64,000 nt of DNA. It comes from Chitinophaga sancti (GTDB taxonomy: Bacteria > Bacteroidota > Bacteroidia > Chitinophagales > Chitinophagaceae). The stretch spans positions 6,846,001 through 6,910,000 of the forward strand of contig NZ_CP139247.1 of the NCBI RefSeq assembly GCF_034087045.1, read 5' to 3'. A program made the translations under genes and the position numbers. This document shows, one piece after another, positions 55,048 to 64,000 of this stretch (within the stretch, counting starts at the first letter, position 1; each line of letters begins with the position of its first letter). Below the pieces are notes generated by a model. That model saw only the letters and a program-made list of their open reading frames with translations. It made no database searches and was not told the DNA's origin.

Positions 55048-57660
55048 TCACGGATTCGTATGCTTCATCCTGATCAGGTTCGCCACCAACCCGGTCCAAC
55101 CCGTCTGATGCGCAGCACCCAACCCTTTCCCGCTATCTCCATGAAAATATTCATGAAATTGTATCAAATCAGCAAAATGCGGATCGCTCTGCAATTTCTC
55201 ATTATTCCCAAACACCGGCCTGCGACCATGTTCATCCTTCCTGAATATCTTTAATAACCGATCCGCCAGCAAGGTACCCACTTCCTTCAATGAATAATAA
55301 CAACCGGAAGATGTCGGATATTCTATCCTGAAATCATCTGTATAGAAATAGTGAAACTTACGCAAACTCTCTATCAGCAAGAAATTCATCTGTATCCACA
55401 CAGGGCCCCGCCAGTTAGAATTACCTCCATAAGTGATCGTATCACTTTCTCCCGGTACATATTTTACGATTAATTCTGTTCCATTTTCATACAGCCGATA
55501 AGGATCCGCCTCATATTTTTTAGACAATGACCTTATTCCATACTCGCTCAGAAACTCCGTTTCATCCAGCATCCTGTACAACAACCGCTTCATACGATGC
55601 CCACGCAATAAACTCAGCAAATGTTTATTCTCCTTCCCCTCCTCATACCACCTTGATACCAGCTGTGCCAGGTCTGGCCTGTGTCGTAAAAACCAGGACA
55701 TGCGTTCCGCAAAAACAGGGTTATTTGCCAACGCTTCTTTTGAAATAACTTCCACCGCACAAAGAGGAATCAATCCTACCATACTTCTGAACTTCAACTT
55801 CACAATACGATTATCCGGCGCCCGTAACTGATCATAAAAGAACTCATCTTCGTCATCCCACAACCCACTATTCCCCGTACCCATACTCGCCATTGCACCA
55901 GCTATGTACATAAAGTGCTCAAAGAACTTCGTCGCCATACCATTGTAGACCTTATTATGATTACACAATTCTAATGAAATGTGCAACATATTCAAGGCAT
56001 ACGTCGCCATCCAACTGGTTGCATCTGCCTGCTCTTCACGAATACCATTCGGCAATGGCAGACTTCTGTCAAACGCACCTATATTATCTAATCCCAGGAA
56101 GCCACCTTCAAAAATGTTACTCCCATTACTATCTTTCCTGTTCACCCACCATGTGAAATTGATCAGTAATTTATGAAACAATGCTTCGAGAAAATGATAA
56201 TCCTTCTCCCCCTTTAATGCCGCATCCTGCTTAAACACACGGTATACCGCGCCTGCATGTACAGGTGGATTCACATCTCCAAACGCCCACTCATATGCAG
56301 GAAACTCTCCTGAAGGATGCATGTACCACTCCTCTGTCAACAACAATAATTGTTGCTTTGCAAAATCCGGATCCACCATCGCCAGGGTCACACAATGGAA
56401 AGCCAGATCCCACGCCGCATACCAGGGAAACTCCCATTTATCAGGTACGGAAATGATATCTTCATTCACAAGATGTTTCCATTCTTTATTGCGGCCATTC
56501 CAGCGTTCCGGAGGCGGTGCCGGTTGTGAAGGATCGCCTTCCAGCCAGCGCTGTACTTTGTAGTAGTAGAACTGTTTATTCCACAGCATACCTGCTAATG
56601 CCTGACGCTGTATCAGCTTTTCATCTTCATCTTTAATCTCTGCCTGCAATTCTTCATAGTATGCATTTGCATCTGCAATCTTCGCAGCAAAGAGATCATC
56701 AAAACCTGCAAAAGGTTGTTCCTTGGCCTTATCCGTTAATCTTAATTTAATAGTATGAGAACCATGTGCCGGCACAGAAATATCATAATGCACCGCAGCC
56801 TTCGTACCCTTTTTATCAGGATTTACAGAAGATGCACCATGCAGGATATAATCATTGATCCCATCCTTTGCATAAGGTGTGATGGAATCTATATTATACA
56901 ATCTTTTATTGTTGGATTCATTTTCACAAAACAGCATCTCCTGCCCTCCTTCCTGGTACAGGTACTGTACCTGTAATTTCTCATGATCGAACCGAATAGT
57001 AGTAGCATCCTCCTGCCACAAAGCAGGTTTATAAGGTCTGCGCCCCCACACCCATGTATTCCGGAACCATACAGTAGGCAATACTGTTAAAGGTGCATCC
57101 TCATTACTTCTGTTATGAATCGTGATTTTGACAAGCACATCATCCATATCCTCCTTTGCATATTCTATGAAGATGTCAAAGTATTTATCTTCATTAAAAA
57201 GCCCGGTATCAATCAGCTCATACTCCTCTTCCGCCTTGCTCCTCCGGGCATTCTCCTGTACCAGTTGTTGGTAAGGATATTCCTGCTGTACATATTTATA
57301 CAGCATTTTCATATAGGAGTGTGTGGGTGTTGCATCCAGGTAGTAATAGAGTTCCTTTACATCCTCCCCATGATTCCCTTCAGCATTGTTCAGTCCGAAG
57401 AAGCGTTCTTTCAGAATAGGGTCTTTCTTATTCCAGAAAGCCAGTGAAAAACACAAAAGCTGTCTTTCATCGCAAATTCCCCCAATTCCTTCCTCCCCCC
57501 ATCTCCACGCTTTACTTCTCGCCATATCATGCGTTGTATAATCCCATGAACTGCCGCTACCGCTATAATCTTCGCGTACAGTTCCCCATTGTCTGTCACT
57601 CACATAAGATCCCCATTTCTTCCAGCCTTTTATCTGAAGGCGTTGTTGTTCCTGATTCAT
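55048..57660 (-). CDS. GH63-family glucosidase
   Basis: 870 residues. N-terminal beta-sandwich region (about 100-320). A catalytic (alpha/alpha)6 barrel follows at about 400-860 (RQALAGMLWNKQFYYYKVQRW, FPWYAAWDLAFHCVTLAMV, YEWAFGDVNPPVHAGAVYRV, NSNWRGPVWIQMNFLLIESL). Acidic residues of the GH63/MGH1 set are seen in AAWDLAF and WAFGDVNPP. Acts on alpha-glucosides. It has no signal peptide, so probably cytosolic. The next gene upstream, DUF3810, is 16 bp away on the same strand. Confidence 0.9.
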   Translation of the reverse strand: MNQEQQRLQIKGWKKWGSYVSDRQWGTVREDYSGSGSSWDYTTHDMARSKAWRWGEEGIGGICDERQLLCFSLAFWNKKDPILKERFFGLNNAEGNHGEDVKELYYYLDATPTHSYMKMLYKYVQQEYPYQQLVQENARRSKAEEEYELIDTGLFNEDKYFDIFIEYAKEDMDDVLVKITIHNRSNEDAPLTVLPTVWFRNTWVWGRRPYKPALWQEDATTIRFDHEKLQVQYLYQEGGQEMLFCENESNNKRLYNIDSITPYAKDGINDYILHGASSVNPDKKGTKAAVHYDISVPAHGSHTIKLRLTDKAKEQPFAGFDDLFAAKIADANAYYEELQAEIKDEDEKLIQRQALAGMLWNKQFYYYKVQRWLEGDPSQPAPPPERWNGRNKEWKHLVNEDIISVPDKWEFPWYAAWDLAFHCVTLAMVDPDFAKQQLLLLTEEWYMHPSGEFPAYEWAFGDVNPPVHAGAVYRVFKQDAALKGEKDYHFLEALFHKLLINFTWWVNRKDSNGSNIFEGGFLGLDNIGAFDRSLPLPNGIREEQADATSWMATYALNMLHISLELCNHNKVYNGMATKFFEHFMYIAGAMASMGTGNSGLWDDEDEFFYDQLRAPDNRIVKLKFRSMVGLIPLCAVEVISKEALANNPVFAERMSWFLRHRPDLAQLVSRWYEEGKENKHLLSLLRGHRMKRLLYRMLDETEFLSEYGIRSLSKKYEADPYRLYENGTELIVKYVPGESDTITYGGNSNWRGPVWIQMNFLLIESLRKFHYFYTDDFRIEYPTSSGCYYSLKEVGTLLADRLLKIFRKDEHGRRPVFGNNEKLQSDPHFADLIQFHEYFHGDSGKGLGAAHQTGWTGLVANLIRMKHTNP

Positions 57661-57676
57661 CGTATGCTGCTTTTAA

Positions 57677-58762
57677 TCAGTGAATGTGGAAGTAGGCTAC
57701 CAGCCATCCCACTACTTCACTATAACTACGTATTCCTTTTTCCTGTTTATTCGCCTTCAGGTACTGATCATAAATCATAGAAGTATAATCATCTACCGGG
57801 CTGCTATATCTGCGATAGAAATTCTTTAACTGATGGTAATCTTCATGCACACCGGGTACGGCTTTCTGCCACAAATTCTTCGCCATGGTGGTATCCTGCC
57901 AGCGCAACTGCCTGATACTGTACATAAACATCTCGAAATTAGCAGCGTATCTGAACCGGACATCCTTTGCATGACCTGCTACGAGGTAACCGACAAAATT
58001 AGCCTCTTCTTCCGCCCCATATCCCAATTGATGTGCCACTTCATGACAAATCGTAAACGGGTGCATAAAACCCGGCGTAGTAGCATTTACCTGTGCTTCG
58101 CCGGTAAAGGGATTGAGGTAGCCCCCTACATTCATATAATTCATCCAGGTACCATACAGGGAAGTCTTGAGACAGGGATGCGTATATTTCAGCACCGGCC
58201 ACTGCTTTGCCGCCTGATCATAGGCGACCACTGCCCGCTGAAAGAGCTGTGCACTGTCCGCCCCCGGGCGTGTGGCGTAAAGTGTATCACCCATTTCTAT
58301 CCTGTTCGCATTTACCTGTTGCAACAGGGTATCTGCCAGTTTATACAATTGCTCCGTACCGTACTCATTTACTTCCAGTTGCATATCTTTTTCCAGCGAG
58401 TAACGGTCATAGTTAAATCCCCACAACACCAGGAAGGCAAGATATAATGTCGAAACAGCACTTATTCCCTTCAGAAAGTATAAAAAACTTTCCTTCCATT
58501 GGGTTTTGATCAGTTTATAACATAATTTTAACAAATAAATGCTACCTGTTATAACCCAGGCAGCATAAATTACGTCGCCAACACTAAAGGGTATGGATCC
58601 CAATGCCGCCCTTAATAAGTTACTTATCCAAAAGTAGAACCTATGAAAATACCACCCTTCAAAATGATGGCTGAATATGAACAGTCCCTTCAAAATAATG
58701 ATGCACAATATTGTTACCAAAATACGTACTCCTATGTGCCTTATCTTTGTATTTGTATCCAT
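57677..58762 (-). CDS. DUF3810 membrane protein with HExxH motif
   Basis: 361 residues. Three hydrophobic helices at about 10-30, 40-60 and 92-110. A soluble domain contains CHEVAHQLGYGAEEEANFVG (about 230-250), an HExxH zinc-peptidase signature with a downstream Glu/Asn set. The segments ATTPGFMHPFTICHEVAHQ and YASNFEM-like RFRYAANFEMFMYS are DUF3810 landmarks. Probably an inner-membrane metalloprotease-like protein. Substrate unknown. Its 5' end overlaps the -7 element of the divergent kinase gene. Confidence 0.87.
   Translation of the reverse strand: MDTNTKIRHIGVRILVTILCIIILKGLFIFSHHFEGWYFHRFYFWISNLLRAALGSIPFSVGDVIYAAWVITGSIYLLKLCYKLIKTQWKESFLYFLKGISAVSTLYLAFLVLWGFNYDRYSLEKDMQLEVNEYGTEQLYKLADTLLQQVNANRIEMGDTLYATRPGADSAQLFQRAVVAYDQAAKQWPVLKYTHPCLKTSLYGTWMNYMNVGGYLNPFTGEAQVNATTPGFMHPFTICHEVAHQLGYGAEEEANFVGYLVAGHAKDVRFRYAANFEMFMYSIRQLRWQDTTMAKNLWQKAVPGVHEDYHQLKNFYRRYSSPVDDYTSMIYDQYLKANKQEKGIRSYSEVVGWLVAYFHIH
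58742..58749 (+). promoter_or_regulatory. -7 element of fructosamine kinase gene (TATCTTTG)
   Basis: Exact TAnnTTTG match 30 bp before the ATG at 58780. It lies inside the first codons of the divergent DUF3810 gene, so the two genes' start regions overlap. Confidence 0.5.
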
Positions 58763-58779
58763 ACTAATCAGCGCGTAAA

Positions 58780-59658
58780 ATGACAGATGAGATCTTATTG
58801 GACGAACTTACGACAGCGCTTTCCTGCCAGTCAGGAGTGAAAATACACATTAATTGCGCAGAAAAAATATCCGGTGGAGATATTAACGAAACATATAAGC
58901 TCTCCACATCTGACGGAACGTTGTTTCTGAAAATGAACGATGCGCATATCTATCCTGACATGTTCCTGCGGGAACTGAACGGACTCAATATACTCCGTAA
59001 TACCAATGCCATATCCGTACCCAGGCCTCTGGCCACAGGTACCGTGGGTGACAAAGGTTTCCTGGTCACTGAGTTTATGGAAAAAGGCGGCGTGACGCCT
59101 GACTTCTGGGAAAACTTCGGTGCAAGCCTGTCAAGAGTACATCGCCAGACGCAGACATACTACGGATTTCAGGAGACCAATTACATCGGTACCCTCAAGC
59201 AATACAATACGCCTTATAGCAGCTGGCCGGTGTTCTACGCCTTTAACAGGTTACAACCACTTACCAGGGCGGCCTATGACCAGCAGGTGATGGACAAGGC
59301 AATGGTAGTACAGATGGAGCACCTGTGGAAGCAGCTGCCAGCTATGTTTCCCGACGAAAAGCCAGCATTACTGCATGGTGACCTCTGGTCAGGTAACTTC
59401 ATGGTGGGCAAAGATGGCAAGGCATGTGTGTACGACCCTGCGGTATATTATGGAAACAGGGAAATGGACCTGGCTATGACCAGACTGTTTGGTGGTTTTG
59501 ATACCCGCTTTTACTTCAGCTATCAATCCATGTATCCGCTGGCTGAAGGATGGCAGTCCAGAATTGGTGTGTGCCAGTTATATCCGCTCATGGTGCACCT
59601 GCTCTTATTCGGAGGTAGCTATTATAATAATGTGAAAGAAATTCTTGACGAATTCTGA
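58780..59658 (+). CDS. Fructosamine kinase family protein
   Basis: 292 residues. Fructosamine-3-kinase/aminoglycoside-phosphotransferase-like fold: SGGDINETYKLSTSDGTLFLKMN near the start (pieces), VTEFMEKG, catalytic LLHGDLWSGNFMVG (about 195-208), and YDPAVYYGNREMDLAMTRLF with the metal-binding DPA motif. It phosphorylates fructosamine adducts to help deglycate amines or proteins. Its stop codon is directly adjacent to the stop of the convergent histidine kinase, with no gap. Confidence 0.9.
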   Translation: MTDEILLDELTTALSCQSGVKIHINCAEKISGGDINETYKLSTSDGTLFLKMNDAHIYPDMFLRELNGLNILRNTNAISVPRPLATGTVGDKGFLVTEFMEKGGVTPDFWENFGASLSRVHRQTQTYYGFQETNYIGTLKQYNTPYSSWPVFYAFNRLQPLTRAAYDQQVMDKAMVVQMEHLWKQLPAMFPDEKPALLHGDLWSGNFMVGKDGKACVYDPAVYYGNREMDLAMTRLFGGFDTRFYFSYQSMYPLAEGWQSRIGVCQLYPLMVHLLLFGGSYYNNVKEILDEF

Positions 59659-61668
59659 TTACTGGTAGATCTTCATTCTATCGTACTCTGCCTCAATAAT
59701 TGGATAGAATTTTTCCACTTCTTCCGAAATATTGGCAAACAGCGCATCTACCTCTTCAGGAGGCAGCACTGTATTTGCATTCAATGTATTTTCCAGGTTC
59801 TGCATACGGGCACTAATCCATGTAAGTCCCACCATAGAGAAATTGGGTTTCAGTTTGTGCACCTGAAATTTCAGGAGTTCCCAATCCCGTGCATTTACTA
59901 AAGCCTGAATCTTCACCAGTTCTTCCCTGATCGTTTTCAAAAATATTTCAAAGAGATCCGCCGCGTACGAAATATTGTTCTCATACAGGGTATTGAGGTA
60001 CTTTACATCCAGGTCCTTGTGGAACTCAAAACCAGACATGTTGTTTGTTTCTTCCATTATAAGTTCAGTTTCGTCTTCATTCAGGTATTTATTCAACACC
60101 TGTAACAATTGATCGGGGGTATACGGTTTCGTTAGTATATCGGTGATACCGGCCTGCCTTGCCTGGGTAAAAGTACTTTCCATGGCGAGGGCAGTAGTGG
60201 CTACCAGTGGAGTAGCTACGTTCGGTTTATCTTCATCTTCACGGATCAGGCCAGCCAGCTCCAGGCCGTTGAGTCCGGGAATCCGGATATCGATCAGGAC
60301 CAGGTCATACTGTCTTGAATTCAAAAAATAAAGTGCATCCGGGCCATTGGTGGCCAGCTGGTGCTGCACGTTATATTTTTCCAGCAGGCAGTTAATGTAA
60401 TGAAGGTTCATCGCATTGTCCTCAATCACAAGTACACTTGATCCTGAAAAACTGGCCTGTTTATGGCGCGATCCAGCTCTGGGTGTGGTGACGGCCGACT
60501 TCCGGGTATCGATAAAGGGCAGGTTGAACGAAAAACAGGTATTGTAGCCCGGTACTTCTTCCACACTGATGGTACCGCCCTGTAGTTCAATCAGTTGTTT
60601 GGAAATGGCGAGTCCCAGACCGGTGCCGCCATATTTTTCCTTGATTTCCTGTTCTGCCTGTTTATAATTTTTAAAGATCAGTTCCAGTTTGTCTTTACTG
60701 ATGCCGATACCCGTATCACATATACGAAAGCGTACCCACACTTTGTCGTCCTGCCAGCTTTCCGGGGTCACGCGGATGGCAATCTCCCCTTCCGGCGTAA
60801 ATTTTTCTGCATTACCTAACAGGTTCATCAGGATTTGGTTCAAAAGCGTATCGTCTCCGACCAGCCGATTCTGGATAAGGGTATCGATAGTCGCAGAAAT
60901 TTTTACAGGACGCTGACCCAGTTTGAGCTCAAAAGTGTGCCGGAGAGAATGTACCAGGTCGGTGAGGTTAAACTCCCGCTGATTGACCTGAAACTCCCCT
61001 GCTTCGATCTTGGAGATATCAAGAATATCGGAAATCAGTCCCAGGAGGATATTGGAACTATGTTTTAATATATTGATATAGTCCTGCTGACGGCCGTCGA
61101 GGTTCGTTTCTTCCAGCAGGTGGGTCATACCGATAATGACATTGAGGGGGGTACGAATTTCGTGGCTCATGCTGGCCAGAAATTCTTTTTGTGCACCCCG
61201 GGCCTCTTCAGCCTGCTGCCGGGCCTGCTCCAGGGTTGCCTGCTGTAGTTGCCGGCGTGAAATGTCAGTTACCTTCCACATGCTGCCATTAAAGACCCCG
61301 TTGTGCCAGAGCGGCGTATAGTTCAGTTCGAAAATGCGGCTGTCGGAAAAAAGGAGTTCCTGTCCAAAGTAGGGATTTTTCTGTTTTACCAGGTCTTCTA
61401 CGGTGGCCAGAAAGGCTTCAGGATTCCGGGCCCCCCTGGCCAGGTGCCGGACGATGGTAGCAAAGGGCAAACCAGGCAGCAGGTCAATATCTTTTCCTGT
61501 ATATTGTTGAAATACAGCGTTTACCCACACGAGGTGCTGCTCCGCATCGAGGAGTAGGATACCGGCATTGGTGTGCTGGAAATAGACGCTGATTGGCAGT
61601 GAAAATATGTCCGGCGGCGAAATGCTTCGGGTAATGGGATGTTTTCTCGTACCTTTGATCCGGGCCAT
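59659..61668 (-). CDS. Hybrid sensor histidine kinase (PAS-HK-REC-Hpt)
   Basis: 669 residues with no clear membrane helix, so cytosolic. PAS domain at about 30-140 ([20 protein letters not shown]). HisKA H-box [18 protein letters not shown] (His about 167). HATPase with [30 protein letters not shown] and [17 protein letters not shown] domain at about 420-530 with phospho-Asp in [14 protein letters not shown] and [10 protein letters not shown]-terminal Hpt domain with His in [15 protein letters not shown] (about 600). A one-protein phosphorelay. Partner regulator and signal unknown. Confidence 0.93.
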   Translation of the reverse strand: MARIKGTRKHPITRSISPPDIFSLPISVYFQHTNAGILLLDAEQHLVWVNAVFQQYTGKDIDLLPGLPFATIVRHLARGARNPEAFLATVEDLVKQKNPYFGQELLFSDSRIFELNYTPLWHNGVFNGSMWKVTDISRRQLQQATLEQARQQAEEARGAQKEFLASMSHEIRTPLNVIIGMTHLLEETNLDGRQQDYINILKHSSNILLGLISDILDISKIEAGEFQVNQREFNLTDLVHSLRHTFELKLGQRPVKISATIDTLIQNRLVGDDTLLNQILMNLLGNAEKFTPEGEIAIRVTPESWQDDKVWVRFRICDTGIGISKDKLELIFKNYKQAEQEIKEKYGGTGLGLAISKQLIELQGGTISVEEVPGYNTCFSFNLPFIDTRKSAVTTPRAGSRHKQASFSGSSVLVIEDNAMNLHYINCLLEKYNVQHQLATNGPDALYFLNSRQYDLVLIDIRIPGLNGLELAGLIREDEDKPNVATPLVATTALAMESTFTQARQAGITDILTKPYTPDQLLQVLNKYLNEDETELIMEETNNMSGFEFHKDLDVKYLNTLYENNISYAADLFEIFLKTIREELVKIQALVNARDWELLKFQVHKLKPNFSMVGLTWISARMQNLENTLNANTVLPPEEVDALFANISEEVEKFYPIIEAEYDRMKIYQ

Positions 61669-61803
61669 TGGTTATGAATGGAAAGTGTACAGTGATGCTG
61701 ATTTTATACAGCACGAATATAATAATTAATTAATTGGTTTTCACTAATCTAGCTGTACAAACCTATAATTCAGGCAGATGTGAAAAAGCGAATGTAGGAA
61801 ATT

Positions 61804-61833
61804 TTTGCATTTGCAAATATTTGGTTACCTTTG
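61804..61833 (+). promoter_or_regulatory. -33/-7 promoter of yceD-rpmF-plsX
   Basis: TTTG (61804-61807), 18 bp, TACCTTTG (61826-61833): both consensus boxes with the usual spacing, 27 bp before the yceD ATG. Confidence 0.65.
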
Positions 61834-61860
61834 CATCCCTCTAAAAGTGAGGATTTTATT

Positions 61861-62394
61861 ATGAAACAACTCCGTCAATTTGAAATTGCCTTTGTGGGGC
61901 TCAAACCCGGAGAGCATACATTTGAATACCAAGTTACGGATAGTTTTTTTGAAAACTACGGACCGCAGGATTTCAGCGACTGTAAAGCAACAGTAAAGCT
62001 GACCTTGGACAAGAAAAGCGATTTTTTCCTGTTAAAGTTTGAAATTGGCGGATCAGTTAGCGTAATTTGTGACCGTTGTGGGCAACCATTTAATCTTCAG
62101 CTATGGGATGATTTTACCCAGGTGGTGAAGATGGTGGAGAATCCTGAGGAGATTGAAGGTGATGAGGATCCGGAAGTATCTTATATTTCGAGAACGGAAT
62201 CGCACCTGAATGTCGGTGAATGGATTTACGAATTCATCAACCTGAGCATTCCTATGCAGAAGATACACCCGGATGTGGATGGCAAAAGCACATGTGATCC
62301 GAAAGTATTGGAAATGCTGGACCAGATGAACAAACAATCTGACGCTCAGGACAATCCAATTTGGAAAGACCTGGACAAATTCCGGAGCAATTAA
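61861..62394 (+). CDS. yceD: YceD/DUF177 family protein
   Basis: 177 residues from ATG at 61861 (MKQLRQFEIAFVGLKPGEHT). The codons upstream lie within the promoter leader. DUF177 features include the ICDRCGQPFNL metal-ligand-like Cys pair and acidic ENPEEIEGDEDPEVSYI. Conserved partner of L32 in rRNA maturation and fatty acid regions. First gene of a yceD-rpmF-plsX operon, the classical linkage. Confidence 0.9.
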   Translation: MKQLRQFEIAFVGLKPGEHTFEYQVTDSFFENYGPQDFSDCKATVKLTLDKKSDFFLLKFEIGGSVSVICDRCGQPFNLQLWDDFTQVVKMVENPEEIEGDEDPEVSYISRTESHLNVGEWIYEFINLSIPMQKIHPDVDGKSTCDPKVLEMLDQMNKQSDAQDNPIWKDLDKFRSN

Positions 62395-62460
62395 GCCGGG
62401 ATCTTAAGGGAAAAGATACTTATTGAAACATTAAACTAGGACAATTAAAAACTAAATACG

Positions 62461-62655
62461 ATGCCAAATCCGAAACGCAGACATTCTCAGCAAAGATCAG
62501 CTAAGAGAAGGACGCATTACAAGGCCTTTGCGGATACTTTAAGCACAGATAGCGCAACTGGTGAAGTGCACCTGAGACATCGTGCTCACTGGGTAGAGAA
62601 TAAACTGTACTACAGAGGAAAAGTTGTATTGGAAAAACAAAGCAGCGCTAAATAA
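62461..62655 (+). CDS. rpmF: Ribosomal protein L32, zinc-free form
   Basis: 64 residues, MPNPKRRHSQQRSAKRRTHY onward, with the VHLRHRAHWVENKLYYRGK segment. The usual two Cys pairs of zinc-binding L32 are absent, so this is the C-minus form. Found between yceD and plsX as in most bacteria. Confidence 0.97.
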   Translation: MPNPKRRHSQQRSAKRRTHYKAFADTLSTDSATGEVHLRHRAHWVENKLYYRGKVVLEKQSSAK

Positions 62656-62697
62656 TTTTACTATTTTTACCCCGAGCAAAGACAAATTTAAACGTTC

Positions 62698-63639
62698 ATG
62701 AGAATCGGGCTAGATATGATGGGCGGTGATTATGCCCCCGTCGAAGCAGTAAAAGGAGTAAAATTATTTTTAGATACTGTTGCAGCAGATGCACATCTGG
62801 TGCTGATTGGTGATGAGGCAGCCCTGGCTCCCTTATTATCTGAAGCACAGTTGGACCAATCAAAATATTCAGTTGTTCATTCATCCCAGGTTATTGGGAT
62901 GAATGAACATCCTACCAAGGCGCTGAAGGAAAAGCAACATTCTTCTATCAGTATTGGGTTTCACCTGTTACAGAGCGGGAAGATTGATGCCTTCATCAGT
63001 GCTGGAAATACGGGCGCTATGATGGTTGGAACATTCTATTCCATCAAAGCGATTGAGGGGGTTCAGCGACCAACGATATCTACACCAGTGCCAAGATTGG
63101 ACGGCTCTATCGGGCTGTTACTCGACGTTGGTATCAATGCCGATTGTAAAGCAGAAAACCTGCTCCAATTTGCAATACTTGGGTCTCTCTATTCCAAACA
63201 TATCCTGAATGTAAGTAACCCTACTGTAGGTCTGCTGAATATCGGAGAAGAGGAAGGTAAAGGTAATTTGCTGGCACAAGCCACTTATCCTTTGCTGAAA
63301 GAACACCCTGGTTTAAATTTCATTGGCAATGTGGAAGGTCGTGATGTACTGACTGGCAAGGCTGATGTCATTGTATGTGAAGGTTTTACGGGGAATGTTG
63401 TACTCAAGATGGCTGAATCACTGCACGATATAGCAGTACAGCGGAATATTAATGATGAGTACATGGACCGGTTTAACTTCCAGAGCTATGGCGGTACACC
63501 TGTATTAGGCGTATCTAAGCCGGTGATCATAGGTCATGGTATATCGAAAGATACTGCCTTTAAGAATATGATTGTGCTGGCTCAACAAATGATCGAAACG
63601 AAACTGCTGGAGAAGATCCGGGAGAGCTTTGTGAAATAA
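62698..63639 (+). CDS. plsX: Phosphate acyltransferase PlsX
   Basis: 313 residues. Conserved MRIGLDMMGGDYAPVEAVKG start, FISAGNTGAMMVGTFYSI, ISTPVPRLDG, NIGEEEGKGNLLAQ, CEGFTGNVVLKMAE and GVSKPVIIGHGISKDTAFKN. It makes acyl-phosphate from acyl-ACP for phospholipid synthesis. Third gene of the yceD-rpmF-plsX operon, followed by a terminator. Confidence 0.96.
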   Translation: MRIGLDMMGGDYAPVEAVKGVKLFLDTVAADAHLVLIGDEAALAPLLSEAQLDQSKYSVVHSSQVIGMNEHPTKALKEKQHSSISIGFHLLQSGKIDAFISAGNTGAMMVGTFYSIKAIEGVQRPTISTPVPRLDGSIGLLLDVGINADCKAENLLQFAILGSLYSKHILNVSNPTVGLLNIGEEEGKGNLLAQATYPLLKEHPGLNFIGNVEGRDVLTGKADVIVCEGFTGNVVLKMAESLHDIAVQRNINDEYMDRFNFQSYGGTPVLGVSKPVIIGHGISKDTAFKNMIVLAQQMIETKLLEKIRESFVK

Positions 63640-63669
63640 TTTACATCCTATTAGAACTAAAAATTATTG

Positions 63670-63697
63670 ATACCAGTCGCAAGGCTGGTATTTTTTT
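63670..63697 (+). terminator. plsX terminator
   Basis: ATACCAG-tcgcaagg-CTGGTAT hairpin followed by a T-run. Confidence 0.8.
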
Positions 63698-63709
63698 ACG
63701 TTGTATAAA

Positions 63710-63740
63710 AACAAGGTCGGACATAATGCCCGACCTTGTT
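63710..63740 (-). terminator. Terminator of the right-edge histidine kinase gene
   Basis: AACAAGGTCGG / CCGACCTTGTT 11-bp stem immediately downstream of the minus-strand kinase gene. Confidence 0.75.
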
Positions 63741-63743
63741 TCT

Positions 63744-64000
63744 TTATACAGGATTTGCCGACAGTGGCAACTTTACATAAAATGTAGTACCGACCGTTAA
63801 CTGTGTCTCAAACCAGATCTCTCCCCTCGCCTGCTCCACTATATTCTTACACATCGCTAACCCTAAACCAGTCCCTGAATTCTTTGTTGTAAAGTTCGGT
63901 ACAAATATTTTTGACTGAACCTCAGGCGGAATACCATCCCCATTATCCGATACACTCACCACTACCCAACCCGGATCCTCCTCCTCCATATTGATGGTGA
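63744..64000 (-). CDS. Sensor histidine kinase, C-terminal end (5' partial)
   Basis: The frame runs from the right edge to the stop at 63744-63746, giving 84 residues. It is the end of an HATPase domain: SVSDNGDGIPPEVQSKIF (G1/N-type box), NFTTKNSGTGLGLAMCKNIV (G2) and GEIWFETQLTVGTTFYVKLP. Its kinase core, signal and partner lie outside the window. Confidence 0.88.
   Translation of the reverse strand, partial: TINMEEEDPGWVVVSVSDNGDGIPPEVQSKIFVPNFTTKNSGTGLGLAMCKNIVEQARGEIWFETQLTVGTTFYVKLPLSANPV

Overview
The window looks like chromosomal DNA of a Bacteroidota bacterium, most probably a Chitinophaga-like member of the Chitinophagaceae. The signs are several TAnnTTTG -7 promoter elements with almost no Shine-Dalgarno sites, type IX secretion sorting domains on two subtilases, a FecR/STN regulatory pair, a SecD-SecF fusion, the nusB-DUF1573-yajC-coaE and yceD-rpmF-plsX gene orders, ftsK next to lolA, and many small lipoproteins. 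Most of it is ordinary core genome with a few accessory islands. No tRNA, rRNA or CRISPR array was found.

Layout. 1-2500 (minus): an STN-domain surface protein with a 14-residue tandem repeat, cut by the left edge, its FecR-type anti-sigma factor and a decayed ECF sigma gene. 2615-4586 (minus): groL and groES. 4910-11333 (plus): nusB, a DUF1573 lipoprotein, yajC, coaE, a SNF2 helicase and a GH5-like protein that lacks its catalytic acid/base. 11414-14890 (minus): a 41-residue membrane protein and secDF. 15048-20732 (plus): a class A beta-lactamase-fold lipoprotein, a DUF4397 lipoprotein, a secreted subtilase, an aminotransferase and a small membrane protein. 20803-22440: an IS110-family element with a frameshifted transposase and structured flanks. 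22453-31163: an M23 peptidase, an acyl-CoA mutase large subunit, a methyltransferase, two tandem HEIGH metalloproteases and a large subtilase.

31278-39424 (mostly minus): lpd, a LolA-like carrier, ftsK, an alpha/beta hydrolase with no nucleophile serine, DUF423, aroK and a phosphopantetheinyl transferase; dcd is divergent. 40120-43615 (minus): a beta-propeller/cytochrome c protein and a DUF1080 protein, probably a periplasmic sugar-oxidising pair. 43616-44072: a repeat-rich non-coding stretch. 44073-46800 (minus): a START-domain protein and a compact RNA-repair cassette (RNA ligase plus HD-phosphoesterase/P-loop kinase). The cassette has a structured leader, and its 3' end has been tandemly copied three times. 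46995-53767: a proline-rich mini-lipoprotein, another DUF1080 protein, stress-type small proteins (SRPBCC, YtxH), a TlpA-like thioredoxin, yggS and an acyl-CoA dehydrogenase. 54008-64000: arginase, a GH63 glucosidase, a DUF3810 metalloprotease-like protein, a fructosamine kinase, a hybrid histidine kinase, yceD-rpmF-plsX and the 3' end of another histidine kinase.

The points most worth following are the RNA-repair cassette with its leader and 3'-end triplication, the IS110 element (A10 frameshift and candidate guide-RNA flanks), two enzymes that have lost catalytic residues (GH5 acid/base and hydrolase nucleophile), and -7 promoter elements lying only 3-5 nt from start codons, which suggests leaderless mRNAs.
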